Assembly (NCBI GenBank): GCA_013365325.1
Contig: JABVXV010000005.1
Location: forward strand, 248,001 to 312,000
Direction of reading: 5' to 3'
DNA length: 64,000 bases
From: Dipetalonema caudispina
Lineage: Eukaryota > Nematoda > Chromadorea > Rhabditida > Onchocercidae
A program made the translations under genes and the position numbers. Position 1 is the stretch's first letter. Each line of letters starts with the position of its first letter. Below, piece by piece: positions 48,110-61,400 of this stretch. A model generated the notes under the pieces. That model was not told the DNA's origin. It saw nothing but the letters and a program-made list of their open reading frames with translations, and searched no databases.

Positions 48110-51100
48110 CTGGAAAGAATAAGAATCTTTTCTTCATATTCAAAACAAGTTAATCTACTCTCATCTAAGGAAATGATACATAATTATCTGACACAAATAT
48201 AAAAAAGGGAGTTTCTTCGAGAGAAAGTTTCCTTCCAATCTCTTCTAGAAAAGTTGTCATGTGACTAACTAACTGAGTTAATTGTCAGTTAAATTTCAAT
48301 TTTTTGTTGGTAGCTGTCTTGATGGAGCACATTCCCTATTGCTATGGGGAACAAAAATGACATTATAATGAAATGAAACATAACACTCAGTATTTCAAAG
48401 TAACAGTTTGAGGAGCTAAATAGAACTCGTAGGTTAGTGACAAAAGATCAGGAATCAAAACTGTTCAATAAAAAGGCTTAAAAGGTCAGACCTTCGGGTA
48501 TGGAAGTCTAAAGAATACACAGAAAACTTTTAGCGGTGAAATAATAAGGTAACATGACAAGACGCAACAGTTTTACATTCATACAAATGTATCTCTTCTC
48601 TTTTTCGTCTTTTCGTACTTCCGAAACGTGTTGAATTGGTTAAGCATATAGAGTAACTTTTCCAATATCAATACGTTGCTATTTCCGAATGAATATTTCG
48701 GATTTAACTTACTCTTTTTTATGTCCAAGCGAATAAGAATCAGTCGAACAAATGTATCTCATGAGATATTGTTTCTTCTCAATATATAATAAAAATATGA
48801 CAAACTGAAGAGAAAGAATCGAGAAATGTAATTTGTGATGTTCTTATTTCTGTTAATCGATACTTCTTCTCCTCTTTCCCTGCGTCCTCTGTATTTTGAA
48901 AGTCTGTATTTCCGAGGTCTTTCGTAAAATTTTATTAGTAGGACGACACAAGGGAAGAATGATAGTTTCAAATGCTAAGTTTCCTCATTAACACACTCCG
49001 ATATGTTATGGGATATAAAATTTGGTTTCGTTAGAGATCAGAATGAATGAGATATAAAAGACGATACTGGAATGAACTGAAGTCTTCTTAATCATTATGC
49101 GATAGAAATTTTGAAAATTTTATGGAAAGATGCAGGAGAAAATATTTGAAACTGCAGCATCAAGTAGGACTTTACCGTGAATGTTGTCCGCTTTTTTAAA
49201 CTGATACTGGACAAGAGAAGAATGTATATAAACAGAGAGAGGAAAAGAATATAAACATGAACAGAAAATTATGTATTGTAATAAAAGCAAAATAATTTGA
49301 CTTTCGAAATAAGCCACGAAATGAGAGTGGTGTGTGATTTTTTTAGTCTACCAAAAAGAATAAGCAATGATAAGAATGGCAGAAACTTCAGGATAAGAAA
49401 AAAGAAAATTTGAATTTTCGAGACAGAAAAATACAATTACAAGTGCCAGAAATTTCTAGATATTTCCCGAAATGAATGCAGGTAGAGGTAAAACTGTGCA
49501 GCTTGGATTTCCAGGATCAAATCTCAGTTGCTAATATTACACAGAGAGCCTAACCAGTCATCCAGTAAAATCAAAATGAAACTTTTTGCTAATCTGTCTA
49601 GGTACAGCAAGTCATGTAAAACTGAGTTCAAGTGCAAAATAGAATTTCGATTCCTGTATTCTCATCCATTATGGACGCTTTCATTACTTCGAGATTTGCA
49701 CCATCTGTTTCGATGCATTTTCCACTTGTCTGGACACTTTTGACCAAATATCCATCAATTAATCAACAATCACCTCTATTCCTTTTCCCTCAACTCTTGA
49801 AATGTTTGGAAATAATTGCGACGGAGTTCTCTCCATGTAATTTTGAAAATTAACGTTGTTCGGCAATAACTGATTAGCCCAGCATTCAATGAAGACAAAA
49901 AAATAAAAATTTTAATAATGTCTAATAACGTGTCCCTAACTATGCTATGAATGATAACGACAAAAACCGTTTTTATAAAATCAATAGTTTCAAAGCAAAA
50001 TGAAGAAAATATTTTAAAAAGATTCCAATAAATTATTCCAGCAAAACTGATCTGGCACTGTGGAAGTGCTTTAGGCTTTCCGGACACTCAAAGTTACTCG
50101 AGTGATAAAAATTAGGAAAATTAAAAACAGTAAAAGAATCAGAAAATCTTAAGTTCAGCTCTAAAAAATTATTGAAGAAAAGTAACAGAAGAAAAGGAGA
50201 AAATGATGAATCTGTGAGCTTTTATTTTTGTTGCTGGTGTGTGGAATTATACAAATCCAATTAAGATCTAGCAGCAACAGATAATCCATTGTTTCCTTCC
50301 AAGCAAAATGAAGAAAACTGAAAGGATTGAGGATAAAAGGATCGTCCTATCACATTAACGTACTCCCTTAATTCTGATCTTCAACCTGCTCTAATCCCGA
50401 ACAATTTCCTCTCATCCACACTGCAAGCCATTTCACGAGTCTTCAGCATTTTAACCACAATTACCTGCTTTGCCTACACAATTTCCAATAGGGAACATTG
50501 TGAAATAAAGCGATACAAGCATTAGTCCAGTCAGATAGGCATTATTACAGCTTTCATGTCTGCTTGTCACTCTGATCTGATATTTGTATATGAAAATATT
50601 TGTCCATCTGTTAAAAAATGGTGTTAAAGAGGTGAAGTTGGGAAATATTTTTAAAGTCAGAAGGAGAATATCTAATGGAATTATATATATGAGATGAATG
50701 ACAAAATCGCGGATCTTTCAGCGGCAAATTTCCTACAATAACCTGGTTAAAAGTTCAAATTTCAGGAAGTTTAGAAGGAGAAAAAAGTAACACACAAAAT
50801 AAATAATTAAAAGCTGGCATATGTGGTGAAGGGAAAACTCTAATTTTCATTGAAGTAAACAACTGAGGCAACTCAGTAATTGTTGGAATTTAAACAAAAT
50901 ATTATATTTGATAATAGAATATTAAAATATAAAAATGAACAAAACTGCGGAGGAAAACAGGGAAAGAAAAATGATTAAGCTTAAGAGAGAACAAGCCGAA
51001 AGGAGTGCATCATAACAGGCTGTTCGAAAATTACAAGTCCCTAGCAAAGTATTTGCATTGTGTTTGTTCTCGTATGTTTATAATTAATGAAAATGAATGA

Positions 51101-52304
51101 TGATGGCATGAAGTGTGGATTGAAAAAAAGGAAAATGACAAATACGCTGTGGGTAAAGATTGAAATTATCATCACTATTGAATGGTGACTATCGGATGTC
51201 ATTGACTACACATTATTTTCCATAAGATATATTATAGAAGACTTCAAATGAGATCTTTGCTATCACTACTTCAGAAATCATTGAATTCTTCCATTTCTAA
51301 TTTATTAGTGAAAATAAAAGATGAGAAATCATTTTAATTTATAAACACTAATATCAGTGACGAAATGATTGATTCCTAACGCTGATAACAGAATACTTGA
51401 CCAAAACTTTTGAAATTTCTTTTTTATTTTTAATTAAAGTTCCATAATGGTAAAAATATGTGTAGTTATTCTACAATGGAATGATTCATGAAGCCAAAAT
51501 TGTCGTATTCTAAACTAAGCAATTTGATGCGCGAGCATCTCAACGATAACCTTATAGAATAGACAACTGATCTACTCAATATATGTATTTTCCAGCGTTC
51601 TCCCACTCTTTCAAATCAAATTTTGGACAAGTAAGCAAAAAAGTCGAACCAAGGATAAACTGTTCCTAGCTGACCCAATTGTCCACCTTTATTTGTTCAA
51701 ATTAAATCGAGGAAACGCTGCCTTAATAGACAGCAGAAATTGCATCATTCTATTCACATTCCCTATTTAAATTATTGATTTATCTAAAATAAACCGAAAT
51801 GAAAGAATACGATATTTCTCAGCAAAAAAAAAAAAAACAAAATAAGAATCTGATTCCTTACATCTCTAACTTCAAATAAATAAGAAGATGTTTTTGACCT
51901 GATATGAAACGAGAACCTTTCAAGATACTTGGCAATAAACGAACCTCTCTAATAGAATATCTTAGATGGATAATCAATGGTAGGAAATCAGAAAATCAGC
52001 GACGATAGGTAAACATTCGCGACATCACACTGCTGTTTGTTTATTGACAATGAAAACACGAATTCCCTTCATTCCCTCACAGCTAGAACAAAACATTAAT
52101 ATCCGAGCAATCATTAAAAAGTGAAAGAATCGGAAAGAAATTCTGCCCTGAAGGAAAGACACAACTGATGTGTATTTCACTGTTACTGTAGAGAAGGTAA
52201 GCTACTCCTTCTGCGTTTGATGAGATAATTAAAAATTGACCAAATTGAGGATATATGAGATATAGTTAATAATAAAATGGAAACTTGGGAAGTAATTTGA
52301 TGTG

Positions 52305-52345
52305 TTTTTAATGAGAAGGAAAGATAATTTCCTTCTCATTAAAAA
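52305..52345. repeat. Perfect 18-bp inverted repeat with a 5-nt loop
   Basis: The arms at 52305-52322 and 52328-52345 are exact reverse complements (core AATGAGAAGGAAA), separated by GATAA. Transcribed, it would form a perfect short hairpin. Confidence 0.95.
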
Positions 52346-52513
52346 TAAGGAGCTGACTCAGTGAATAACAATAGTGGTAGCGAAACCAAAGAGTTAAAGT
52401 ATGGTAAAAATAATGAGATGGCCGTACGGATGGATGAGGTTAACTGGATGTAATGGAGTGGTTTTGAAATGAAATAATACATTAATGGCATGGCAAGTCA
52501 CTGCATATATGCC

Positions 52514-52537
52514 ATATATATATATATATATATATAT
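52514..52537. repeat. AT microsatellite
   Basis: (AT)12 in an AT-rich intergenic region. Confidence 0.95.
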
Positions 52538-55500
52538 GTTTCTCTTCACTAATTAAAAAAAAGAGTAGTGCCAAAACAATTAACTGCTTTTGTTGTAAAC
52601 TGTGAAACAAATTACAGCTATATCGGACCAGAATCGCCAGTTGAAAAGATGAGACATTTCCAACAGCTGGTCAACACATCCTCTCTGCAATGCCAGCAAC
52701 CCTCTTTCCCACGAATCTCTTCAAATACTTCAAATGTTAACCACTTATATTATTAAGTGTAATCGAAAAACACGGATTCATTATTAATTAATCTATGCAT
52801 TCATTAACTGATAACTAACTCTCCTTTTTGCAAACCATCCATCATCGATCCCATTTATTCATTCACTCAAATCTCACTCATCCATCTTCACTACCGTTAT
52901 GCCCATTGCAATTTAGCAGCACATACAACCCGATGGCAATTTCTTAGCCTTATCTGATGATTTGCCATTTTGCCTCATCTGTCCCGAATTTATTGCCGTA
53001 CTTGCCCAATAAAATCCGCAACGCTACAAATTCTAAATTTCTTATCCAAAAATTCCAATTCATTTGCATGCGATGGCATTTTACGAATGGATATAATGCC
53101 TATCCAAATCATTTTTTAATACATATGTGAATTCAAATATATATTCTACAACTCGAAATCACCTGAACTGGAGATGACTTACAAAAAGACGATTCCGCTA
53201 AAAACTGTAGAATTAATTTGCTCTAAGGAACGAAAGGAATGAAATGTGTTCTCGAAACTGGTAATTGGTATAATACAGTGAGATTTATGGTTGGTGTAAT
53301 ACCATATCTTAAAAGCATTAAATATTGGAAAAGAAAGAAACTGTCGTAAAGCTGGAGTGATAACGATGACTTGACAGCAGGTAAACTCTTGTGCATGTTA
53401 TATAATATATAGGAGATGATTTTCAGGATAACCAGAAGCTCATTTGTAATATCTACGTTGTCATTATGAGAAACTCCTTTATGAGTAATACCTTAAAAAC
53501 GTCCTGATGTCACATATATCATCTTAATTTCTACACCGAAAGATGACAGAAACCTATGTAATTAATCTTGCTATTTCGCAAATATAATAGTCAAGCGGGG
53601 ATTTGCATAACGACACTGATAAGAATTAGCCGATTTCCTCACACATTAAAAAACAGAGAGTGGAAAATTAAGTCTCAGATCTTTAAGATATTGCTTCCTT
53701 GAAATTGAAATAAACAATGAGTGGTACTCAAAATTTACAAACAATAAGTGATTTCAAATCTTCGCAATATAAGCGATGATATACTCATTTAGGAAATAAA
53801 CAAAACTTATGCAGTAACTACCAATTGTTAAGACCATTGTCGCAATGTCTAACGTTTTGCATCATAAGAATAAAATTCAAAAGTTTTTCAGTTTTTGAAG
53901 CAGTTAAAAAACTGCGAGCAACTGATGGGTTCGTGCCTAACAGACAACTGTAAAAATCAATAGCAAATGTTGGAAAAGCGAACTGAAAAATGATTTCCAA
54001 AAAAGTGGATTAAACTGTCAATCTATCTTTCTCCTAATTCTACATCAATTACATTTTTCCTTGAGAGAAATTCCGAGGAAGTGTATTTTGAGTATTAATT
54101 AATAAATGATCAGTAATGAATTATTTCACCTTACTATTATTTAAGCTAAGTAGAGGCTGACATTTTTCTCTTCCGAAAAATTTTCCAAAAATATGTACCA
54201 TATTCACATCGTCCAAAAGTTCCAAATGATATATTTGAAAAGTGATAAAGAACCAGATATAGCCAGTCTTATCACTAATGGAGCACTTCTACAAAGCACT
54301 GGTTAATGATCATTTTGCTACGAAGTAAAAAAGCTTAAAAGATGTTTGCTACAAGAATTGGAGGAGTATATATGGGCAATTATTCATTAGATATACACGT
54401 GGTTTGTTGGTTATAAAAACAAGTATTTTATATTGGTTAATGGTAAGAGGAAAGTGTGTAGATGAGAGAGGATTAATTTGAAAGAAGTTCAATCTGGTCC
54501 CTAGAAAACAAAAAAGATTGTTGGTTTCTGACACCCATCAACCAAAAGATTTCCTCATGTGTTTCCCTTCGAAGCAGTGAATAAGAGCAGCAAGCCAGTT
54601 GCGCTTGGAATATGAGCAAGTCATAATACATCGGTTTTCAAACTGTCCTTTGCAGCTGTTTTGGCTTAGTCTAAACTGTACAAGGATGCTACTTCAGAAC
54701 ATGAAGTTGAATACAAGAGATTACACCCCAATAAAAGATCAAAGCTACGATCATAAAAAAGTGTCAATTTTCAAAACCTGTTCTGTCTCACCGATATTTC
54801 CATGGTGAGCCGCATGAAAGGACATCAGAACTGAAAACAAATGAAAAATGCTCTTTTACTTAAATGTATGGGAATAAATATGAAAAAAGGAGCATACAAA
54901 TTAGCAAATCGTTTTCCGATAATACTGTCATATTTGGATCAAGCATGACATTTTCTGCTACTCTGAACGTTCAATTTAGAGAAGTTTCCCCTCACATCTT
55001 GTGTTTTTTGAAGTTTTCTTCCATTTTTATAGGGTTTTACATTTTACTTTAATGTTGACAGAAAATGAAATTCAATTTTGTTTGTACCCAAATTTTAACG
55101 AAACTTTTGCGGGAACGAATATGTATTGATCTGAATCACGTTAACCGAAAATTAATATGAATCAAGAAATAAAATAAAAAGTGCAAATGTTTTATGAGAT
55201 ATATAAAATACCTCACTTAGGATTTACTCCTAATCCTTGAGTTAATAGAGCTAAAAGATTTCACTGTTGAAAAACTTATGAAGAGATTTACAGGAAATCT
55301 GAGACTATTGTTATATTATATCGGAGTGTTTGCTCGTAGTCAGGAAACACTAAAAAATGTCTACAGATAAAGGTGAACACCGAATGATATGGTGCTTTTA
55401 GGTCTGAACTGAATATACAAAAAGAAAGAGAGGAATTAAACTGTTGATAGTGTCATATCTAAATTATAGTTATCCGTTTGCTATTAAGAAATAACATCAC

Positions 55501-55621
55501 TTGGATGTAGTAATCCTCAATATTTCATTCTTCTCTCATCGGAACGAATGAAAAAGCTATAACAAAGATGGACGGAATTGTTACTGGTTGGATGATGCAC
55601 AACCATATCCGGTTGGTTGGT

Positions 55622-56043
55622 TCATCTGATAAATAATGATTCTTCAGGATTGTCCAACTCATTAATGTAATTTGGTTGCACATCGGATGGGTACTCCCGG
55701 AATAGGTGGACAATGTTAGGGATAACTGGTTAAAATCAATACGAACGACCTATTTGAATCTAAAAATGCATGGACAAAATTTCTTACCAATCAAAACACT
55801 TAAATTTATCAGGAAAGAAAAAAATATGAGTGATAGTATACATCTAAACAGTGTCCTATAAACATAAGCAACTATTGGCAAAGAAGTGAACATGCTAATG
55901 TCTACTAATGCTAACAAAACATTGAACAAACAAACTTTAGTCTAACAAATACGACCAAAGATCATACCAAGGAATTCAATAGCCGCACTATAGCCTGGAA
56001 TAATGCTATAGCGACCTCCACCACAACCATGAAAAGTTGTTGA
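55622..56043 (-). CDS. Unidentified gene, two terminal exons
   Basis: Exon 55968-56043 follows a TAG acceptor and is open in phase 0 (CGGGRYSIIPGYSAAIEFL), leaving in phase 1 at CTTG|GTATGA. Exon 55622-55725 follows TTTTAACCAG and is open in the matching phase (PNIVHLFREYPSDVQPNYI), then reaches TGA after 33 codons. Phase agreement and composition make these good exons. A possible preceding exon ends at ATG|GTGACA near 56126 (contains VAPYDDMRSNAYVKCM), also phase 0, but its acceptor is weak. Together they give about 75-80 residues. I recognise no family and cannot see a start. It lies downstream of smg-6 on the same strand. Confidence 0.5.
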
Positions 56044-56199
56044 CTACGCGACGACGTCACATTCTCCTATGAAATAGCAACTCAACTAACAATCATCACT
56101 CCTCAGACGGGGAATCTGTCACCATGCATTTTACGTATGCGTTGGATCTCATGTCATCATATGGAGCAACAATTGATTCTCAAAAGGTATCAATAGATA

Positions 56200-58426
56200 G
56201 TCCAGTTGATTAAAGTGGATGGTTCACTAACACTCTCTTTTACAATAGAAGTCAGACAATCAGAGAAATTTCTTGCAATATTAAGAAAACTCCACATATG
56301 AAGTGTTTCAAATGCACACTTCTCATCCTTCACCTGTTCCCAATATATCCTAACGTTTACTTTGAACTAAATAGTTCAAGATAATCCCAATAAACCAAAC
56401 AGTATTAGCTCAATACTTTGCAAGAATGAAAGCTGAAATATTACTAATCCCTTTCACTCATAATTTCCATGCGACATAAATTGAGAGACATTGCATAAGT
56501 ATATTTTCATGTGTATAGAATAATTGAATTCGAGAATCTGAAAATAAACAGCCATAAGCCTATAACATATTTTTGGCTTATAAAACAGAATCTGAAGAAA
56601 CTAGAGAGTGTGGATAAATCGAAATGTTCCAGAATACGATGAGATAAATCTTCATTTATATATATTTTTAGCTATGAGGTCAGAAAGAATATGTACATCA
56701 AACTAAAACTAAGAGAAATCATTTGTTTGATTGAAGCAACAGAAAAACCATTATTCAACGAGAAATTCATATGAAGAAATTTAAATCATCCCAAATATGA
56801 CCTTCAGTCAAAATCCTCACCTTTTTGTCCCCCAAAAATTTGACTGCTGTAATCATGCAATTTTGGAGAGTTATTAACAAAAATCCGAATATTTCGAAAA
56901 AATCTTCAAAGTTAAAAGAACTCACTAGCAAATAAACACACAAACAATGACTAGAGAGCATAATGTTAATATACGAACAAAAAGTACATCAAGGTAGATA
57001 GAAAATACTTTCGTAACCGAAATTTACGATTCTGGAAGTTTAATGGTATCCGTGGAGTGTATTTTCCCCTCAATGATATACACACTTTCAATGCAAAATT
57101 ATGAGCTAGCAAGACGTTTCGGAAAAATAGTACCGAAATAATTTATGTGAACAGAAATATTGAACCTAAAAAACTTTAAATTCCTGAAGAGTTTTTGGGA
57201 TGAAGCTCAGTGAGAGTAAATCATATAAACGAAACGTACCGAAGCAACATTAAGTACGTTGGGATTCACAAATAATTTCTCAATATTTTCATTGCTCATT
57301 TACAAGATATTACAAAACTTTGGAATCTCTTGGCAGATATACCGTACAGTAGTAATCGTGAGCGTTGGACTTTTCTTAATTTGACGTTGTTCAAAATAAA
57401 TTTTAAATTATTCTTCTCTCTTACCCATCCGCAATCGTAGCAAAAATAATGAGGAAAAATATGTGGTAAAACAGTCCTGAGGAGAAATAGATCTATTTTT
57501 TCATATGCGGAATAACTAATTACGTACCTCGGCTCTTCCTTTTCAAATTCATGAACTTAGACTCATAAATATGACATTAAACGATATTGAAAGACATTGC
57601 ACAGAAATTCAGCCCAAAGATTCCATAAAGGACACATAATTAACGCATATTCGTAGACATTTCTCCCCTGAATAAAATTAATCAGTATTTGCTGATAATT
57701 AGAAAAAAAAAAAAGATATGAAGACTAAAAAATGCATTTTCTTTGAAATCAGTATAAACATTATAAAAAATGATGAGAAAAAAAGGGATTTTTTATCAGA
57801 TATTTGTTAAATAGATCGAATCGATCTATAACATTTCATTATGAATCTTTTGATTAAATCGATAAGCGGTTGAATAAAATGAGATAATAGTGAATATCTT
57901 AATCATAACGAAACAAAGTTTCGAAATCAACGCATCGAAATTATTTGAAATAAATCGGCCACCAATTTATGTTAGGTCACAAAGTCACAATAATAATAAA
58001 CACAAAAAAACGATAAAAAATGGAAAAAATGCGCATTAAACACTCTCCTGCCAAGTAAAAAATAAAAAAAAAAAACTATTTGAAAGAAAAAAATAACAAT
58101 AAACAATTCACAGTAATTCAAAAGGGTCAGTAATAACAAAAACAGAGTAAATAATGCAAACTTTTTTGATAAAAATAGTTTCGAGAATGAGCAAGCAGCA
58201 CAATATATTCACCAACTGCAAAACATTCGTCAACTGCGGATGATTAACTGCAAAGGCTATTTCCCGAAACTAAATTAGTCCGGTTTGGTAAATTCAATAA
58301 ATTTAACTTTCTTTTTCGAATGTTTTAGATAATTTCCCCATCTTCAATTTTCATCTAAATCTAAACCGAAGAGTATCATAATCCATCACTGTTGGATGAC
58401 AAAAAATCGAATGATATACAGAAATT
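56200..58426. other. Intergenic, downstream of smg-6
   Basis: About 2.2 kb, very AT-rich, with no supported exon. It includes a 19-bp palindrome around 57811-57829 (ATAGATCGA repeated inverted around one base). Confidence 0.45.
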
Positions 58427-61400
58427 CTATTTAAGAGCTGCCCACTTCATAAAACTTGGTACTGTCCTGCACGGTATATTTTCACATACAGCCTTGATAT
58501 TTAGTGCACGATCTTCAGTTAATAAAACAACATTTCGATAAAGTTTTGCTGGCTGTTCCGCGTCTAATACACATACCGACGCTGACTGTGTTGTTGCTAA
58601 GGCGTGTGGCGGTTTAGATCGAGTTTTTGCAAAGTTCACACAACTTGACAGAATAAAATCATCATTCACTGCCTGGAATTTTATCCTGTTCTGTAGATTT
58701 CAAAACTGAGCACTTACTACATTAATACTTCAATAATTTATATATAAAAATGGCATCAGGCCATAGACGAGACATACTACTTTTAAAAATGAGAAACCTT
58801 TGAAGGAAAGATTTATGAAAATGACAACGAAATCTAACCTAGTAAAAAGCTTATTTTATTTAAACTCCTTCAATTCCTGACGGTTGATTTTGCCATCTTT
58901 AATGTTATATTTTCCCGTTTTTGTGATTTTTTTTCAAGAAATACTTAGCCTTCCTCAGTTGTTTCTGGGTATTCTTTATGAGAGAAAGCAGGAAAGCAAT
59001 AAGTCCAAACCTTCAGTTCTCCTGAAGTGCAGGTTTCCTCCGTAGCAAACATAAGCGAAGTTAATAGATTTCCTTTGCTGGTAATTGTGTAGACTTGAGG
59101 TACTTGTTTGCCAACCAAATCTTTCAAATAGGCGACTGCCTCTTTCGCCCTTTCACCAACCCAATGATCTTGAAAATCGTCTTGCCCTCCAACAGTAGGT
59201 TTTGACGAAGACGATAGACGTGAGAGACTTTCTAATTCTGAGAAAACTGAAATTTTTTAACTTTTACTTCCGCTGCGTAAAGATAAAAGCAAAGATTGGA
59301 TTTGAAAATTTGTTGCCGCAAAATTTTCAAAAAAATACCCGTTGTTGGTACAAGTACGGTGAAACGATGACTTTCAACAATTTTCTTAATGGATGTCAAA
59401 TGGTCGATAAACGTATTTGTATCTGGTACCAAATAGTTTGGACGCACTTCAATAATCATTCGATTTCCCTTCGTTTCACGTTCCAGAAGCTTCTTGAAAT
59501 TAATAACCGGATTTTAAGTTTAACATAACTACAGGTCCTTCATTTCAAAATTAGTTCTGTCGTTCATTATTCTCTATGAGATAGATATTTCTAATTCTTT
59601 TCAAACAAACCCAAAGATTCAGTGTAATCGAAAGTTAAAAACGGATGAAAAATGCGAAGATATTCAGCAGTAAAGTGTTATGTTAACAAAACACTGGGGA
59701 AGAAATTTAATTGGAAACATGCCTGTTTTGCTTGATTTTCGCGAACCGTTTGTCTATAATGTTTATATTCGTCGGAGAAATCAGTCTGAAAACAAAATAA
59801 TATGTGCAAAATGAAAACAGTGAGAAAACATATAAAGTTCGTTGCTATAAATAATAACGTGAGTTAAAAGAGATAGGGAAAAGTAGTTAAGGAGTCTTTT
59901 AATATTATGAAAACAAAAAATGTACATCAAATTTGCAAGCTTACTAAATCTTGTTCCACTGCTTCATGTTTAAACTCTGAGTTATCAAACTGCTGATCAA
60001 AATCAGCACTATATTCTCTCGTTTCCATGCTTTGAACAGTAATTGGTGATGCGCAACGGATTGCAGCAAAACAACGCAAATGTTCATCAAATCCAAAGCA
60101 TGGCAATTCTGACCCATCCAAATATTCTGCTGTTGATAAAAGAGATGATAAACGAGCATGGAGTGCCAAAAGAGGTAACTGAAATTAAAATTTTATTATA
60201 TGAGAAAATTCCTGACAAATAATTTTAAGCAGTGCGACTGATTTAACTAGAAAAAAAAACCGATCAAAAGCCTCCATCATTAGAGTTCTCGAGGGTGAAC
60301 GAAGAGCAAATGTGACGACAATCGGACATCGGAAGTCATTTTTTATTTACTAACCACTGACCCTTTCAATTACTATGCCGTGATTCATAAAAAAATACTT
60401 GATGAGACAAATTTATTAAGATATTTTTCAAACCACAAATTGCCTTTACATTATTGTGAAGGTCGATACTTGCTAGGGATGACATCCGTAACGACTTCGG
60501 TAGTACCGTGAACACATCAATAAATGATGCCAAAAAAACAGTTTCCGGAAGTACAATTTCCATCGATTCTCCTAAAACACTTCAATTGATAAGAAAGGAT
60601 GTTCGATTTAGGCTTTCTTCTACGTAAAAACAAAACCGTGAAAGCAACAAATTGTCAAATTTTATCCTGCATACTACCTCATCCAACAGAGAAAAAAGCA
60701 ACTGACCATCAGATTGTGCAACAGTCCTCGACAAAATTCCTTTAGATTCAGCGTTCACTAAAGTATTCGCAACATCGGCAAATAATTTCCAAGTATCGAC
60801 TTGTATAAGTGAAGTTTCGATAGATTCCAATGATGGCATACTTCTGTATAGACGATTTACAGATGGCATCGACAACCATTCAGAAATAACGAAAACAGCT
60901 GGCAGCACTCGACGCATCTGAAGTATTGTGATTTTACAATATGCGTTGTATGCACTTAGAAGGCAATCACTGTTATTAAAATCATTCCATATAGTAAAAA
61001 AAACCTTTGATGGAAGACGAATAGAACCATTCAGTATTTCCGATAAATCTGGCAACTGGTCATATACTGGCCTTAAAATTACTCCAAACAAACTTAGCAC
61101 CATCTGTACTGCTTGCTGTTGTTGTAAGGAACAAGTACCTGGTTCACTATCTGAAATAAACAATAAAACACGTGAACCGAACTTGGCGCAAACTTAACAT
61201 TTCAGTATGATGTATGTCCAATGTACGATACTGGAATGCTTTAGCAAATGAAGATCGTGATATTTGACTCACGATACTCCAGGAATTCTGCTCTAATATT
61301 ACTGTTCCAACGGTTTCATAAGGAATAGCTCTGTAACACCAGTGCGTCCAATATAGAAGCCTATCCATATACAAAGGCGCTTTTATGATATATCTAGAGC

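Larger units (their letters stand above)
48110..55621. other. Long region without a supported gene
   Basis: About 7.5 kb of AT-rich sequence. Open frames are short and lack splice context. A G+C-richer patch at 52900-53060 has no clear exon and could be an upstream untranslated exon or promoter. It contains a perfect inverted repeat at 52305-52345 and an AT microsatellite at 52514-52537. Upstream exons and promoters of pde-2 may lie here. Confidence 0.4.

Noticed and set aside
52568..52756. 62-codon plus-strand frame beside the AT microsatellite
   Set aside because: Somewhat coding-like but without donor, acceptor partner or family; insufficient support.
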